Notes under the pieces: model-generated
What the model saw: only the letters and a program-made list of their open reading frames with translations
What the model was told of the DNA's origin: nothing
The model's database searches: none
Assembly: GCA_013696965.1 (NCBI GenBank)
Contig: JACCXN010000009.1
Span: 1 to 64,000, forward strand
Direction of reading: 5' to 3'
DNA length: 64,000 nucleotides
Source of the DNA: Bacteroidota bacterium
GTDB taxonomy: Bacteria; Bacteroidota; Bacteroidia; JACCXN01
Shown: one piece after another, positions 26,116 through 35,128 of the stretch
Layout: every line of letters starts with the position of its first letter
How positions within the stretch are numbered: the first letter of the stretch is position 1
Position numbers and translations under genes: made by a program

Positions 26116-26251
26116 AAGAGGGTTTTGTTAAATAAATGTATTTAAAAATTATTAAGCCAATTTTTCGAGCTGTGTTGCAGATTGAGGGTGATCATAACCT
26201 TGTTTGGTTGGTTAAGTCTTTTCAAGGGAATAATAAGAGTGATGTTTCCCA

Positions 26252-27736
26252 TTAAAAAAAATCTTCTTTGGGTAAACTAAATGTAATTGTTGTTCCTTTC
26301 TCTTCTTCACTTTCAATGGTAATTTTCCCTTTATGCTTTTCAACAAAGCTTTTTACAAGTGTTAAACCTAATCCGCTGCCAGCTTCATTTTCTGTCCCTA
26401 TTGATGTTGGGAATATATTTTCCCTAAATAAATTATCTCTAATTTGAGCAGTCATTCCAACTCCGGTATCTTTAATTTTTATCTCAACCCTTTCGCCTTT
26501 AACCTGCGCATCTACTGTTATTTTCCCATATTTAGGGGTGAATTTTATGGCATTGGTTATTAAATTTTGAATTATTGAGCGCAGCATATTTATATCGGCT
26601 TTAACTCTAATTTCAGCACTAACATGGTTATTGATTTGAATTTCTTTCTTCTGTGCTAACTCCCTGATTAATTTTATGGAATCTTCAACTGCCCCGTATA
26701 ATTCAATTTTTTTAGGTAAAAAGATTATTTTATTCTGCTGTGATTTAGCCCAATCTACTAATTCATCAAATTGCTTTACTAGTTTATTCGTTGAATTGTT
26801 TATTACCAGGGCCATTTGTTGAATGTCATTTAAGTCCATTTTATAAATATTTTTAGCTAAAATCTCGGAAGAACCTGCCATTGCTGCGAGGGGATTTTTT
26901 AGATCATGAGAAATTACTTGAATGAATTTATCCTTGCCTTTATTGAGTTCCTGCAATTCGAAATTTACATTTTCAAGCTCCAGGGTTCGCGCCTCCACCC
27001 TTTTTTCCAGTTGCTCATTCATTTTTTTTAGTTCTTCCTGTGATATTTTTAAAAGGCGATAATCATTGCTTATTCTTTTGTACATTCTAATAAGGAAAAA
27101 GGTCATAAAAAACACCGTGAGTATTCCAATGGCAATAAGACAATTACTGATTTGTTTAAATCCATTGATTTTAGCAATTGATTTATTGGTTTCATATTCA
27201 GCATCTTTAATCATTAGGTCTGAAAGTTCATCCAGTTCAGTTATATAAATGTCAAAATAAGGCCTTATTTGCTGCTTTTCATAATTTATTGGAATAGAAA
27301 GGGCTTCCCTATTACTCAATGAAATTCCTTCATTCAATTTCTGCAAATATTTATCCCTTGCTCTTTTAGCATCATCAAATTTATTTCTTACTAAAGGATC
27401 TACAATTGAAATAGGGAGATCAACATAAAGTTCAAAACTTTCCTGAAGCATTCCATGCAACTCTTGTTCTAATAAAAACTTTTCCTTTATATCAGTTTCA
27501 TCTAAATGATGTAGCAAATATATTTCCTGTAAGCCTGCATTGAGCTGAATTTTTCCAATTGAAGAAAGTTGTTCCAGTGAGGTTCGCTTTAAAAATTCTA
27601 TTGCTCTTTTATAATTCTGAATACTTAAATAATTATAAATGGCGACTGTAATTAACAGTGTTGTAATTATTATGAAGATAAAAAGAATTTGTTTTCTAAT
27701 TGAAAATCCTCTTGTTTGTATATCCTTAAATATCAT
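26252..27736 (-). CDS. Membrane sensor histidine kinase with a four-helix periplasmic domain
   Basis: 494 residues. There are transmembrane helices at about 17-35 and 197-217, and between them an all-helical sensor of 160 residues similar in layout to the four-helix bundle sensors of chemoreceptors. A signalling coiled coil follows (about 225-265, EELKKMNEQLEKRVEARTLE). HisKA has H277 in QVISHDLKNPLAAMAG, and the HATPase domain has NLITNAIKFTP, DTGVGMTAQ and GSGLGLTLV. No receiver domain is present and no response regulator lies next to it. It is upstream of, and on the same strand as, nothing coupled, so probably a single-gene unit. Confidence 0.9.
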   Translation of the reverse strand: MIFKDIQTRGFSIRKQILFIFIIITTLLITVAIYNYLSIQNYKRAIEFLKRTSLEQLSSIGKIQLNAGLQEIYLLHHLDETDIKEKFLLEQELHGMLQESFELYVDLPISIVDPLVRNKFDDAKRARDKYLQKLNEGISLSNREALSIPINYEKQQIRPYFDIYITELDELSDLMIKDAEYETNKSIAKINGFKQISNCLIAIGILTVFFMTFFLIRMYKRISNDYRLLKISQEELKKMNEQLEKRVEARTLELENVNFELQELNKGKDKFIQVISHDLKNPLAAMAGSSEILAKNIYKMDLNDIQQMALVINNSTNKLVKQFDELVDWAKSQQNKIIFLPKKIELYGAVEDSIKLIRELAQKKEIQINNHVSAEIRVKADINMLRSIIQNLITNAIKFTPKYGKITVDAQVKGERVEIKIKDTGVGMTAQIRDNLFRENIFPTSIGTENEAGSGLGLTLVKSFVEKHKGKITIESEEEKGTTITFSLPKEDFF

Positions 27737-27964
27737 TTTCTATTTCTTTCATTTGTTCCATTTCATTAACAGTTTTGACAAAAATTAGTCCTAAGTTCAG
27801 GGCTAATGAATACAATGCTCTTTGTACCTTTTTTAGATAAATAATCTACTAAAAATTGAGTATAAATTGAAACACCGATAGAGCAGCTTTTCACCATTTT
27901 TACTTTTTTTATGGACTTAATGAAAAGGAATAATAGCAAAATCATAAAAACAATTAAACCAATA

Positions 27965-29869
27965 TTATACCCTCACTCCCATTACACAAACATCATCCAC
28001 TTGTTCGTAATTTCCTTTCCATTTGGTGAACTCAGTGTCTAAAACCTGCATTTGAACACTTGGCAGATCATTCATTATTCGAATAAGGTTTTCTTTAAAT
28101 GCTTTATACTTGTATTTCTTTCCATTAGGGCCACCGAACTGATCGGGAAAACCATCGGAAAATATACAAATGATGTCTCCTTTATGAAGTTGTATGATAT
28201 GATTTGTATAGGCAGTTCTTTCGGAATGAATGCCTATTGGTTGTTTATTTGGTTTAAATTCCACTAACTGTGGCTTGACAGCTAATTTTTCCGGGAAAAA
28301 TACAACTTTTGAGCTTGCCTTAAATCTTTCATTAGCTCTATGGGGAAGTATGTAAAGGGGGTTATTGGCTCCTGCCCACTGCAACTCATGAGTTTGAGGA
28401 TTAAAGGAGCACAAGGAAATATCCATTCCGTCTTTTACTTCCTGCTCACTTTTTTCAAATGCTTCGATTACCAACTCGCGTGTTTTATTTAATATTTGCG
28501 CTGGTTCAGTAAGGAGAAATTCTCTCACACTCCTGTTTAATGCATTCACACAAACAATGCTAACCATAGCTCCGGGCACACCATGACCTGTGCAATCAGC
28601 AACTGCAAACAATATAAGCTTTTCTGCTTTTCTGCCTTTTGGTGTAACTGTTTCTAACCAATAAAAATCGCCACTAACAACATCCTTTGGTTTGTAAAAC
28701 AAAAAACTTTCAGGCAGAACCTGGGTTAACAATTTAGCAGGAGGCAAAATCGCTTGTTGGATTCTGAGTGCATATTTTATGCTGTCCTTAAGTTCTCCGT
28801 GGAACTCTTCTATCAGCTCCTTTTGCTTGGAAATTTCTTCGTTTTTAATTTTAAAGAATTTGGTTTGCTGTTCAGAAAACATATTGGATTTTATTTCCTC
28901 ATATCTTTTAAAATAGTCAAGGGATTGCTTCCAATCGTTTAACTTTTCATAACATTCTGCAAGATATTTATAAATGGATTGCGTTTTAACTATTGCATTG
29001 TATTTAAGGGTAGATACCAAGGCTTCTTTAAAAATGAAAATTGCATGGTTAAGGTCTCCTTTTTTAATGTTAAGACTACCCATTAGAATATACGAGGTTG
29101 TAGCTGCATCCAAAAGATTGGATTCAATCCTGAGTTCATAGCTTTTTCTGCAATATTCTATTGCTTTATCAATCTCTCCAACTAATTCATAATAAACAGC
29201 CATATCATACCAGCTCCTTGCTAGTTGGGAACCCGGACGCGCAGCTTCTATTGCAGCTATAAAATGTTCTTCGGATCTGGCATAATCCTTATTGTTTAGG
29301 TAAAGATTCCCTAAACCACTATAGAGTCTGAATTTTGCTGAATGAATTATATTCTCCTTTCCAAAATTAAGGCCCTGCTTGTAATAACTTTCTGCCGATT
29401 TAAATTCTCCTAATGTAACATGCAATTCGCCAAGGAAATAATATGCCAATAAGGCATAAGTAGCATAGGAGCCCAGAGGGTTTATTAATCTTGGAACTTC
29501 AAGCAGGTGAAACAAGGCTTTATCATATTGGCCAAGACTCCTATAGTTACCACCACAGAACAATCTTGCCATTGCCTCAATCTCTTTGTTTTCCCATAGA
29601 ACATTTGGAGGCAGAACAGCTAAAAAATTTATTTCGGCTTCTGCACAATTACTTTCAAAGAAACCCTCTATTGCGCATACCAGCCTTATATAATCCTCTG
29701 CGTGAGGGCTTAAAGAATAAATTGAACACAGTTCCTTAACGATTACGGACTGCTTTTTCAATTCATTCAAATCGCCATTTGAGGCTACATCCCAAAATGC
29801 TATAATTGCCTCATGTAATTTATCGGGGTTAAACTGAATTTGTGGAATTGTTAGCTTTATAACACTCAT
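27965..29869 (-). CDS. TPR-repeat SpoIIE/PP2C-type serine phosphatase
   Basis: 634 residues from the Met at 29869 (MSVIKLTIPQIQF). The frame is open to 29926, but that extension looks non-coding. About seven tetratricopeptide repeats (residues about 90-330) precede a coiled coil (FKIKNEEISKQKELIEEFHG) and a SpoIIE-type phosphatase domain (about 375-634). That domain has the linker YALRIQQAILPP, the string KPKDVVSGDFYWLE, and the metal-binding VADCTGHGVPGAMVS and ICIFSDGFPDQFGG. These enzymes usually dephosphorylate an anti-sigma-factor antagonist with a STAS fold, or act in other partner switches. The TPR part probably senses a partner. It is a single gene with a promoter region shared with mscL. 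Confidence 0.9.
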   Translation of the reverse strand: MSVIKLTIPQIQFNPDKLHEAIIAFWDVASNGDLNELKKQSVIVKELCSIYSLSPHAEDYIRLVCAIEGFFESNCAEAEINFLAVLPPNVLWENKEIEAMARLFCGGNYRSLGQYDKALFHLLEVPRLINPLGSYATYALLAYYFLGELHVTLGEFKSAESYYKQGLNFGKENIIHSAKFRLYSGLGNLYLNNKDYARSEEHFIAAIEAARPGSQLARSWYDMAVYYELVGEIDKAIEYCRKSYELRIESNLLDAATTSYILMGSLNIKKGDLNHAIFIFKEALVSTLKYNAIVKTQSIYKYLAECYEKLNDWKQSLDYFKRYEEIKSNMFSEQQTKFFKIKNEEISKQKELIEEFHGELKDSIKYALRIQQAILPPAKLLTQVLPESFLFYKPKDVVSGDFYWLETVTPKGRKAEKLILFAVADCTGHGVPGAMVSIVCVNALNRSVREFLLTEPAQILNKTRELVIEAFEKSEQEVKDGMDISLCSFNPQTHELQWAGANNPLYILPHRANERFKASSKVVFFPEKLAVKPQLVEFKPNKQPIGIHSERTAYTNHIIQLHKGDIICIFSDGFPDQFGGPNGKKYKYKAFKENLIRIMNDLPSVQMQVLDTEFTKWKGNYEQVDDVCVMGVRV

Positions 29870-30082
29870 ACTAATAATAATTGCGCCATTGAAAGGAGTT
29901 TGTGTTACTTTGCATCCTGTTTTCAAATATACCCAAAATGTTAACTGTGTGTTTATAATGGAAAAAAAATATTAACATATTGAGAAATAATATATTTTTG
30001 ATTACGAGTAGGAGGGCTTATCAGGGAACAAGAAGGGTTAAAAGTAAATCACAACTTAAGTATAAAATTTAAACTGAAAAAC

Positions 30083-30499
30083 ATGAGCATAATAAAGGAA
30101 TTCAAAGAATTTGCCATGAAAGGCAACTTAATTGACATGGCTGTTGCATTTGTAATGGGAGTGTCCTTTGGAAAAGTAGTAAGTGGATTTATTGATGGTA
30201 TTGTTATGCCGGTTGTGGGTAAAATTATTTCAGGAGTTGATTTTAAATCATTGAAATATATTTTATCAGAGGCACAAATAGACGCCTCAGGTAAAGTAAT
30301 TGCACCGGAAACATCAATTAAATATGGCGAATTTATTACAATTTTAATCGACTTCATTTTAGTTGCTTTTTTTATGTTTATGGTAATTAAAACAATGAAT
30401 AAGTTAAAGAAAAAACAGGAGGTTGCACCCGTAACACCTCATCTTACTACACTGGATCAAAAACTTTTGAAGGAAATACGTGATTTATTGAAAAAATAA
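30083..30499 (+). CDS. mscL: Large-conductance mechanosensitive channel
   Basis: 138 residues, within the usual range for this homopentameric inner-membrane channel, which opens on hypo-osmotic shock. The N-terminal helix and TM1 read KEFAMKGNLIDMAVAFVMGV and SFGKVVSGFIDGIVMPVVG. The periplasmic loop is about 35 residues, TM2 is FITILIDFILVAFFMFMVI, and the charged C-terminal bundle helix ends KEIRDLLKK. These are all family hallmarks. It stands as a single gene, 89 bases before the next gene. Confidence 0.97.
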   Translation: MSIIKEFKEFAMKGNLIDMAVAFVMGVSFGKVVSGFIDGIVMPVVGKIISGVDFKSLKYILSEAQIDASGKVIAPETSIKYGEFITILIDFILVAFFMFMVIKTMNKLKKKQEVAPVTPHLTTLDQKLLKEIRDLLKK

Positions 30500-30588
30500 A
30501 AAGAATAAACTGAAGTGGTAAACCAATTTAGAAAAGTTAATTGGAATCGAAAAATTTTAAAAAATAAATTGAATTAACTCAAAATAGT

Positions 30589-31224
30589 ATGGTAATGAAT
30601 CCTAACATGAGTAGATTGGTTTTAACTACTCATATTACATTTTCAGCAGGCTGGCTTGGTGCAGTGGTGGTTTTCCTTGCCCTTGCCATAACAGGTATAA
30701 CTAGTCAGGACACCCTTCTGGCCCATTCGGCTTATCTTGCAATGGAATTAAGTGCATGGTTTGTTATCATACCATTTTGTTTGGCTTCATTAATTACTGG
30801 AATTGTTCAAGCATTGGGGACTAAATGGGGCTTGTTTAAACGTTATTGGATAATAGTTAAATTATTTCTGACACTTGTTTCCACAGTTGTTTTGTTGCTT
30901 CATATGCAGCCTATTAGTCATCTTGGAGCATTAGCAAGTGATTTATCATCATCAAAAATTTTACAATCAAATTTCCGCATACAAGTAATAGCAGAAGCAG
31001 GTGCCGCTATTTTAGTTTTACTTGCAGCAACAACAATTTCTGTTTATAAACCATGGGGGAAAACAAAGTTTGGCCAGGATGAAAAAATTCAAAAATTAAA
31101 TACGCAAGAAAAGACTGTGCAAACCAAAAAAACATTGAAATTTTATATGATTTTTGGTTTAATAAGTTTAATTCTTATTTTTATTTTAATGCATCTTTTA
31201 GGGGGAGGTATGGGAAGACATTAA
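30589..31224 (+). CDS. DUF2269-like integral membrane protein
   Basis: 211 residues with five hydrophobic helices. It begins LVLTTHITFSAGWLGAVVVF and has HSAYLAMELSAWFVIIP, GIVQALGTKWGLFKRYWIIV and a later LLHMQPISHLGALA. This matches the DUF2269/YqhA-like pattern of conserved membrane His and Gly residues. The function is unknown, and a haem-binding or redox role has been guessed for relatives. Internal Met codons at 30595 and 30607 are alternative starts. It probably shares a transcript with mscL, but the 89-base gap leaves this open. Confidence 0.7.
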   Translation: MVMNPNMSRLVLTTHITFSAGWLGAVVVFLALAITGITSQDTLLAHSAYLAMELSAWFVIIPFCLASLITGIVQALGTKWGLFKRYWIIVKLFLTLVSTVVLLLHMQPISHLGALASDLSSSKILQSNFRIQVIAEAGAAILVLLAATTISVYKPWGKTKFGQDEKIQKLNTQEKTVQTKKTLKFYMIFGLISLILIFILMHLLGGGMGRH

Positions 31225-31269
31225 CTTTTAAATCAAATAGAAAAATTAGTTGAAAAAAAATAACCTTGC

Positions 31270-31818
31270 ATGAAACTCCACGCTAATAAAAAATCCCTTG
31301 TTTTAATATTACTCTTGTTTTGCTTTATAAGTTGTGTTCAAACTAACAAGATGGATGATTACTTGATTTCTTTTTCAGATGAAGAAAACAATGATTATGG
31401 CTATAAAAATAAGATGGGAGATACCATAATTCCACCTGGGAAGTACACAATTTGCTTTACTGATACTTTTAAAACTTATGCTATTGTATTTGAATCAAGC
31501 ATTGGCTTTGTAGCTATCGACAGGCAGGAAAATATATTATATAAAGTTTATCCTTTTGATAATGGCCCTGATTATCAATCTGATGGATGTTTTAGAATAA
31601 CACATGAAAACAAAATCGGGTTTGCTGAAGCTGAAAGCGGAAAAATTATTATTGAGCCCCAGTTCGATTGTGCTTATCCATTTGAAAAAGGCCTTGCCAA
31701 GGTGAGCATAAATTGCCAGGCACAGTCAGAGGGTGAACATGCATTATGGATCAGTGAAAATTGGTTTTACATCGATAAAACAGGAAAAAAGTTTCACAGC
31801 CCGACAAATACTAAATAA
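31270..31818 (+). CDS. WG-repeat lipoprotein
   Basis: 182 residues with a lipoprotein-type signal peptide ending at C22 (LVLILLLFCFISCVQT). The rest consists of WG-like repeat units (YGYKNKMGDTIIPPGKYT, IGFVAIDRQENILYKVYP, IGFAEAESGKIIIEPQFD, WFYIDKTGKKF), a beta-solenoid-like repeat common in Bacteroidota envelope proteins. The enzymatic role is unknown. It follows the preceding membrane protein by 45 bases on the same strand. Confidence 0.8.
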   Translation: MKLHANKKSLVLILLLFCFISCVQTNKMDDYLISFSDEENNDYGYKNKMGDTIIPPGKYTICFTDTFKTYAIVFESSIGFVAIDRQENILYKVYPFDNGPDYQSDGCFRITHENKIGFAEAESGKIIIEPQFDCAYPFEKGLAKVSINCQAQSEGEHALWISENWFYIDKTGKKFHSPTNTK

Positions 31819-32153
31819 TGAACTTAAAGGGTATATAAACAGGAAAAAATTCAATAAAGTCAGCTCCGGACAGCAAACAAATGAAAAAGGAGCAAATTTT
31901 TGGCAAACTATATTCATTCTTTTGTTTATTAATTCCCTTAACATGAAAAGGAAAAACCAATTGGCAGAAAAAATTTATGGTTTTCTATTTCCTAAAATTG
32001 AAACTTCAAAAAAACATTTCAACACAATTCAATAAAAGGTTTTAATTGTTTAAAACCCGAATATTTTTAAATTCTCTTTTTGAACATTGATTGTAATAAC
32101 AAAAACAAATATTACGTTTGTGCAACATAAATCAATTACAGCTTTCGCATTTT
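31819..32153. other. Intergenic region carrying the promoter of the next gene
   Basis: Overlapping plus-strand frames here have no signal peptide, domain or protein-like composition. The only recognisable element is the promoter at 32091-32120. Confidence 0.5.
32091..32120 (+). promoter_or_regulatory. Bacteroidota-type promoter of the exported protein gene
   Basis: TTG (32091-32093), a 19-base spacer and TACGTTTG (32113-32120) fit the sigma-ABfr pattern TTG-N19-TAnnTTTG. The predicted transcription start is about 32127, which places the ATG at 32154 in a short leader and rules out the alternative TTG start at 32118. Confidence 0.6.
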
Positions 32154-33053
32154 ATGATTAAATTTTATTTCAGCCTTTTAATGGTGGTTTTTATTGTATT
32201 AAAATGCGATGCACAAATAATTGATGCCGATAGAAATCCTTATTCAAAAGAGCCTTTTTTTAATCCGGAATTTATTCTGAGTGAAAACATAAAATCAATT
32301 ACAGGCGCATTTCATTACAAAAGAGACAACGAAAAAATGTATGACAAGGGCATTATTGTAAAATATGAATTTGACTGCAATGGAAGGCTCGAAAGACTGT
32401 ATAACACCTTTAAAAAATATGGAGGGGAAACGGATACGCTTTTTGTTTTTTATGAATATGACAGCATTGGTAGATTAAATGTAAAACGAACTACCGACAA
32501 TTTTGGCTTCTATTCAATAAATTACTCCTATAATGAATCCGGGAACATCTTTCAGGAAACCTATTCCAGGGAATTAAATGCAAATTCATATTCTGGACAG
32601 TTTATACTTTCTAAGCAATATGCAATGGGCGTTGAAAAGTTCGAATTTACTTATGTTTCCCCTGTTTATTATACCAAAAAGCTGCTAAATAGCTTGGGTT
32701 TGCCTTTTAAGGAAATTAGTTATTTGATGAATGAAAATGGAAAGTTAATTGAAGAAACAGGAACTTTCCTTTCCATTAGGCATGTTGAACGAAAAAAATA
32801 TATTTATAACGATAATGGAAAGCTTAGTGAAAGCAATGAATCTTCTGATTTGGGGCAAAATAGTACCATACACTATATTTATGCTTATGATCAAAAAGAC
32901 CAATTAATTGAAATAAAAAAACTGAAAAATGAAGAGCCGGTTAAGGTTACTGAATTTATGCTAAATGAGAAAGGTTTTTTAACCAATGCTCTCAGCAGGG
33001 ATATTGCCGGGAAAATTATTGATGTTACTAAATTCAGTTATGAATTTTATTAA
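32154..33053 (+). CDS. Exported YD-repeat-like protein of unknown function
   Basis: 299 residues from the ATG at 32154, which opens a signal peptide (MIKFYFSLLMVVFIVLKCDA). The mature protein has repeated strands of the type YEYDSIGRLNVKRTTDNFG, YSYNESGNIFQETYS, YIYNDNGKLSESNES and YAYDQKDQLIEIKK. These are YD/RHS-like repeats, though without an RHS core or toxin domain. Proteins like this are frequent in Bacteroidota and usually lack a known function. It is a single gene under the promoter at 32091 and converges with tsaB. Confidence 0.75.
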   Translation: MIKFYFSLLMVVFIVLKCDAQIIDADRNPYSKEPFFNPEFILSENIKSITGAFHYKRDNEKMYDKGIIVKYEFDCNGRLERLYNTFKKYGGETDTLFVFYEYDSIGRLNVKRTTDNFGFYSINYSYNESGNIFQETYSRELNANSYSGQFILSKQYAMGVEKFEFTYVSPVYYTKKLLNSLGLPFKEISYLMNENGKLIEETGTFLSIRHVERKKYIYNDNGKLSESNESSDLGQNSTIHYIYAYDQKDQLIEIKKLKNEEPVKVTEFMLNEKGFLTNALSRDIAGKIIDVTKFSYEFY

Positions 33054-33084
33054 GTAAGGACTGGCTTTTTTAAACAGTAGAAAA

Positions 33085-33780
33085 TCAGAATTTTTTTTTG
33101 GGTACTGTGCTTACAAAATCTTTTAAATAATAGGGTTCAAAATAAGCGGTATCTACGAACATCCTTTTATTAAAAGAGTTTTCTGCAAGAGGCGCCATTG
33201 TTGCAGATGATGGATAAACCTCATTCAAAAAAAAAGCATTTGGATTAGCTCCTAACAGATCTTTGCATTTTTGAGAACCATCTCCAAAAAAATATATTTT
33301 GTTCCTAGCCAAAAGATCATTAAAAGAATCATCCTGAATAATTTTAGCCTCAATTTCTTGTATCAGTACATTTTCTTTATTAAAAACAGCACAGTATACC
33401 TCCATTCTCCTTGCATCAATCATTGGGCAAAAAAGAACATCAGGGGAAGTATTTTTTAATTTTAAAGCAGCAGACAGAGCCATTTGTTGCAATGTACTCA
33501 CAGCTATAAGTGGAATATCAAGGGCATAACAAAATCCTTTTGCTGCAGATACCCCTATTCGTAATCCTGTATATGAACCTGGGCCCATGCTTACTGATAT
33601 TGCGTGCAGCCTATCCATTGTAAGGCCAGCTTGTTTTAATACATCAGAAACAAAAACAGTAAGTTTTTCAGCATGTGCATACTCTCCGTGATGTTCCTTT
33701 ATTGCAACTACTTCTCCATTGTTAGATATGGATACAGAACAGACCTGAGTAGCTGATTCCAAATTTAATATTAACGCCAC
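33085..33780 (-). CDS. tsaB: tRNA N6-threonylcarbamoyladenosine biosynthesis protein TsaB
   Basis: 231 residues starting with GTG at 33780. The N-terminal ASKHA fold shows LILNLESATQVCSVSI, then EYAHAEKLTVFV and SMGPGSYTGLRIGVSAAKGF, the signature of TsaB. TsaB is the dimerising partner of TsaD in t6A modification of ANN-decoding tRNAs. The second half (CPMIDARRMEVYCAVFN) is also typical. It lies 5 bases downstream of the hlyD-like adaptor gene on the same strand, so it is probably co-transcribed with the efflux genes. Confidence 0.95.
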   Translation of the reverse strand: MALILNLESATQVCSVSISNNGEVVAIKEHHGEYAHAEKLTVFVSDVLKQAGLTMDRLHAISVSMGPGSYTGLRIGVSAAKGFCYALDIPLIAVSTLQQMALSAALKLKNTSPDVLFCPMIDARRMEVYCAVFNKENVLIQEIEAKIIQDDSFNDLLARNKIYFFGDGSQKCKDLLGANPNAFFLNEVYPSSATMAPLAENSFNKRMFVDTAYFEPYYLKDFVSTVPKKKF

Positions 33781-33785
33781 CTAAT

Positions 33786-35114
33786 CTATTTCCTTTTAAT
33801 TATTTCTTCCTCTTCAATTTTCAATACCACAGGGTCGCCTTCTTTAAGGGTTTTGGAAACCAAAGAATAGGGACCGGTTATTATTTGTTCACCGGCATTG
33901 ATTCCAGAAACAATTTGAATGAATTTATTATCCTGAATACCAATTTTAACTTTTTTCATTACAGCTTTATCATTTTCCATCACAAATACACATTCCTGCA
34001 TTACCGGGTCCACTTTAGCACTGTTGCCTGCTTTTGTTTTTTCTAAACTTGTGGCAGCAGTATCCTCCCTGGTAGTTACCGCCTGTATAGGTACGCTAAT
34101 AACATCATATTCGGTTTTGGTTTGTATTTCAACCGTTGCAGACATTCCTGGTCGAAAAGGAGAAAGATGTGGCTTGTCTTCAAGAATTAAATCTGAATAG
34201 GAAGAGCGTAGGATCCTTATCCTTACTTCAAAATTAGTAACCTGGTCTGCACTTAAACCAAAAGTTTTAGCTGAGTTGGCAATCTGAGTGACTATCCCTT
34301 TAAATTTCCTGTCTTTATACGCATCAACTTCAATAATAGAAGTATCTCCAACCATAATCCTAACAATATCATTCTCGTTAACATCCACCTTCACCTCCAT
34401 TTCTTTCAAATTTGCAATGCGCATCATCTCTGTACCTGCCATTTGTAAAGTTCCTACCACCCTTTCGCCCTGCTCAACATTAAGCATGGAAACGGTACCA
34501 TCCACCGGGGCGAAAATAGTTGTTTTAAGCAAATTGTCACTTGCTTCTTTTACAGAAGCCTCTGCACTTTTCACATTATATTGGGCTGCAATAATACTTT
34601 GGTCAGCAGACTCTACTTCTGCTCTTGCAACCTCATAGGCTGATTTTGCCGCATCAAATTCAGATTCAGAAATTGCCCCGTCCTTAAATAAAGATTGATT
34701 TCTTTTGAAGATGGCCTCAGAATTTAAAAACTGGGCATTTGCCTGTGATAATCTTGCTTTTGAATTTGCAAGATTAGCTTTAGTTGTATTTAAAGCCGCA
34801 ACCATTCTTTCCCGCATGGAGAGATAGATATCAGGATTTATTTTTGCCAAAAGTGTTCCTTGTTTTACTTCCTGGCCTTCCTTTATCAAAAGTTGAACTA
34901 TTTCACCAGAAACATCAGGACTAATTTTTACCTCAACCTCGGGCTGTACCTTTCCATTTGCTGAAACAGTTTCGATAATTATTTTTCGCTCGGATAATTC
35001 CATGACCACTGATTCTGCCTCATTTGTCATTTGTTGATTAACTATAACTCCAACAAATAAAACAACTCCTGCAATAAGAAAATACCAGTAAGTTTTAATT
35101 TTTTTTCCTGCCAT
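33786..35114 (-). CDS. HlyD/MacA-type periplasmic adaptor of an efflux system
   Basis: 442 residues. An N-terminal anchor helix (about 8-25) is followed by a lipoyl half-motif (VEVKISPDVSGEIVQLLIKE), a long coiled-coil hairpin (about 85-190), the second lipoyl half (TTIFAPVDGTVSMLNVEQGE), the beta-barrel domain and a membrane-proximal domain ending at LKIEEEEIIKRK. This is the layout of MacA- or LolC-associated adaptors. The tolC-like gene lies 14 bases upstream. No inner-membrane pump (ABC or RND) is encoded next to them, so the transporter must be elsewhere. Confidence 0.92.
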   Translation of the reverse strand: MAGKKIKTYWYFLIAGVVLFVGVIVNQQMTNEAESVVMELSERKIIIETVSANGKVQPEVEVKISPDVSGEIVQLLIKEGQEVKQGTLLAKINPDIYLSMRERMVAALNTTKANLANSKARLSQANAQFLNSEAIFKRNQSLFKDGAISESEFDAAKSAYEVARAEVESADQSIIAAQYNVKSAEASVKEASDNLLKTTIFAPVDGTVSMLNVEQGERVVGTLQMAGTEMMRIANLKEMEVKVDVNENDIVRIMVGDTSIIEVDAYKDRKFKGIVTQIANSAKTFGLSADQVTNFEVRIRILRSSYSDLILEDKPHLSPFRPGMSATVEIQTKTEYDVISVPIQAVTTREDTAATSLEKTKAGNSAKVDPVMQECVFVMENDKAVMKKVKIGIQDNKFIQIVSGINAGEQIITGPYSLVSKTLKEGDPVVLKIEEEEIIKRK

Positions 35115-35128
35115 AACTCTATTCTTTT

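Noticed and set aside
30049-30357. 102-codon minus-strand frame opposite mscL
   Set aside because: It is the antisense shadow of the clearly identified mscL gene.
31733-32035. 100-codon plus-strand frame overlapping the end of the WG-repeat lipoprotein
   Set aside because: Starts inside a supported gene in another frame and has Lys/Asn/Phe-rich composition expected of AT-rich spacer.
32118-32153. TTG start giving a longer exported protein
   Set aside because: The TTG lies within the -7 promoter box; the ATG at 32154 opens a good signal peptide.
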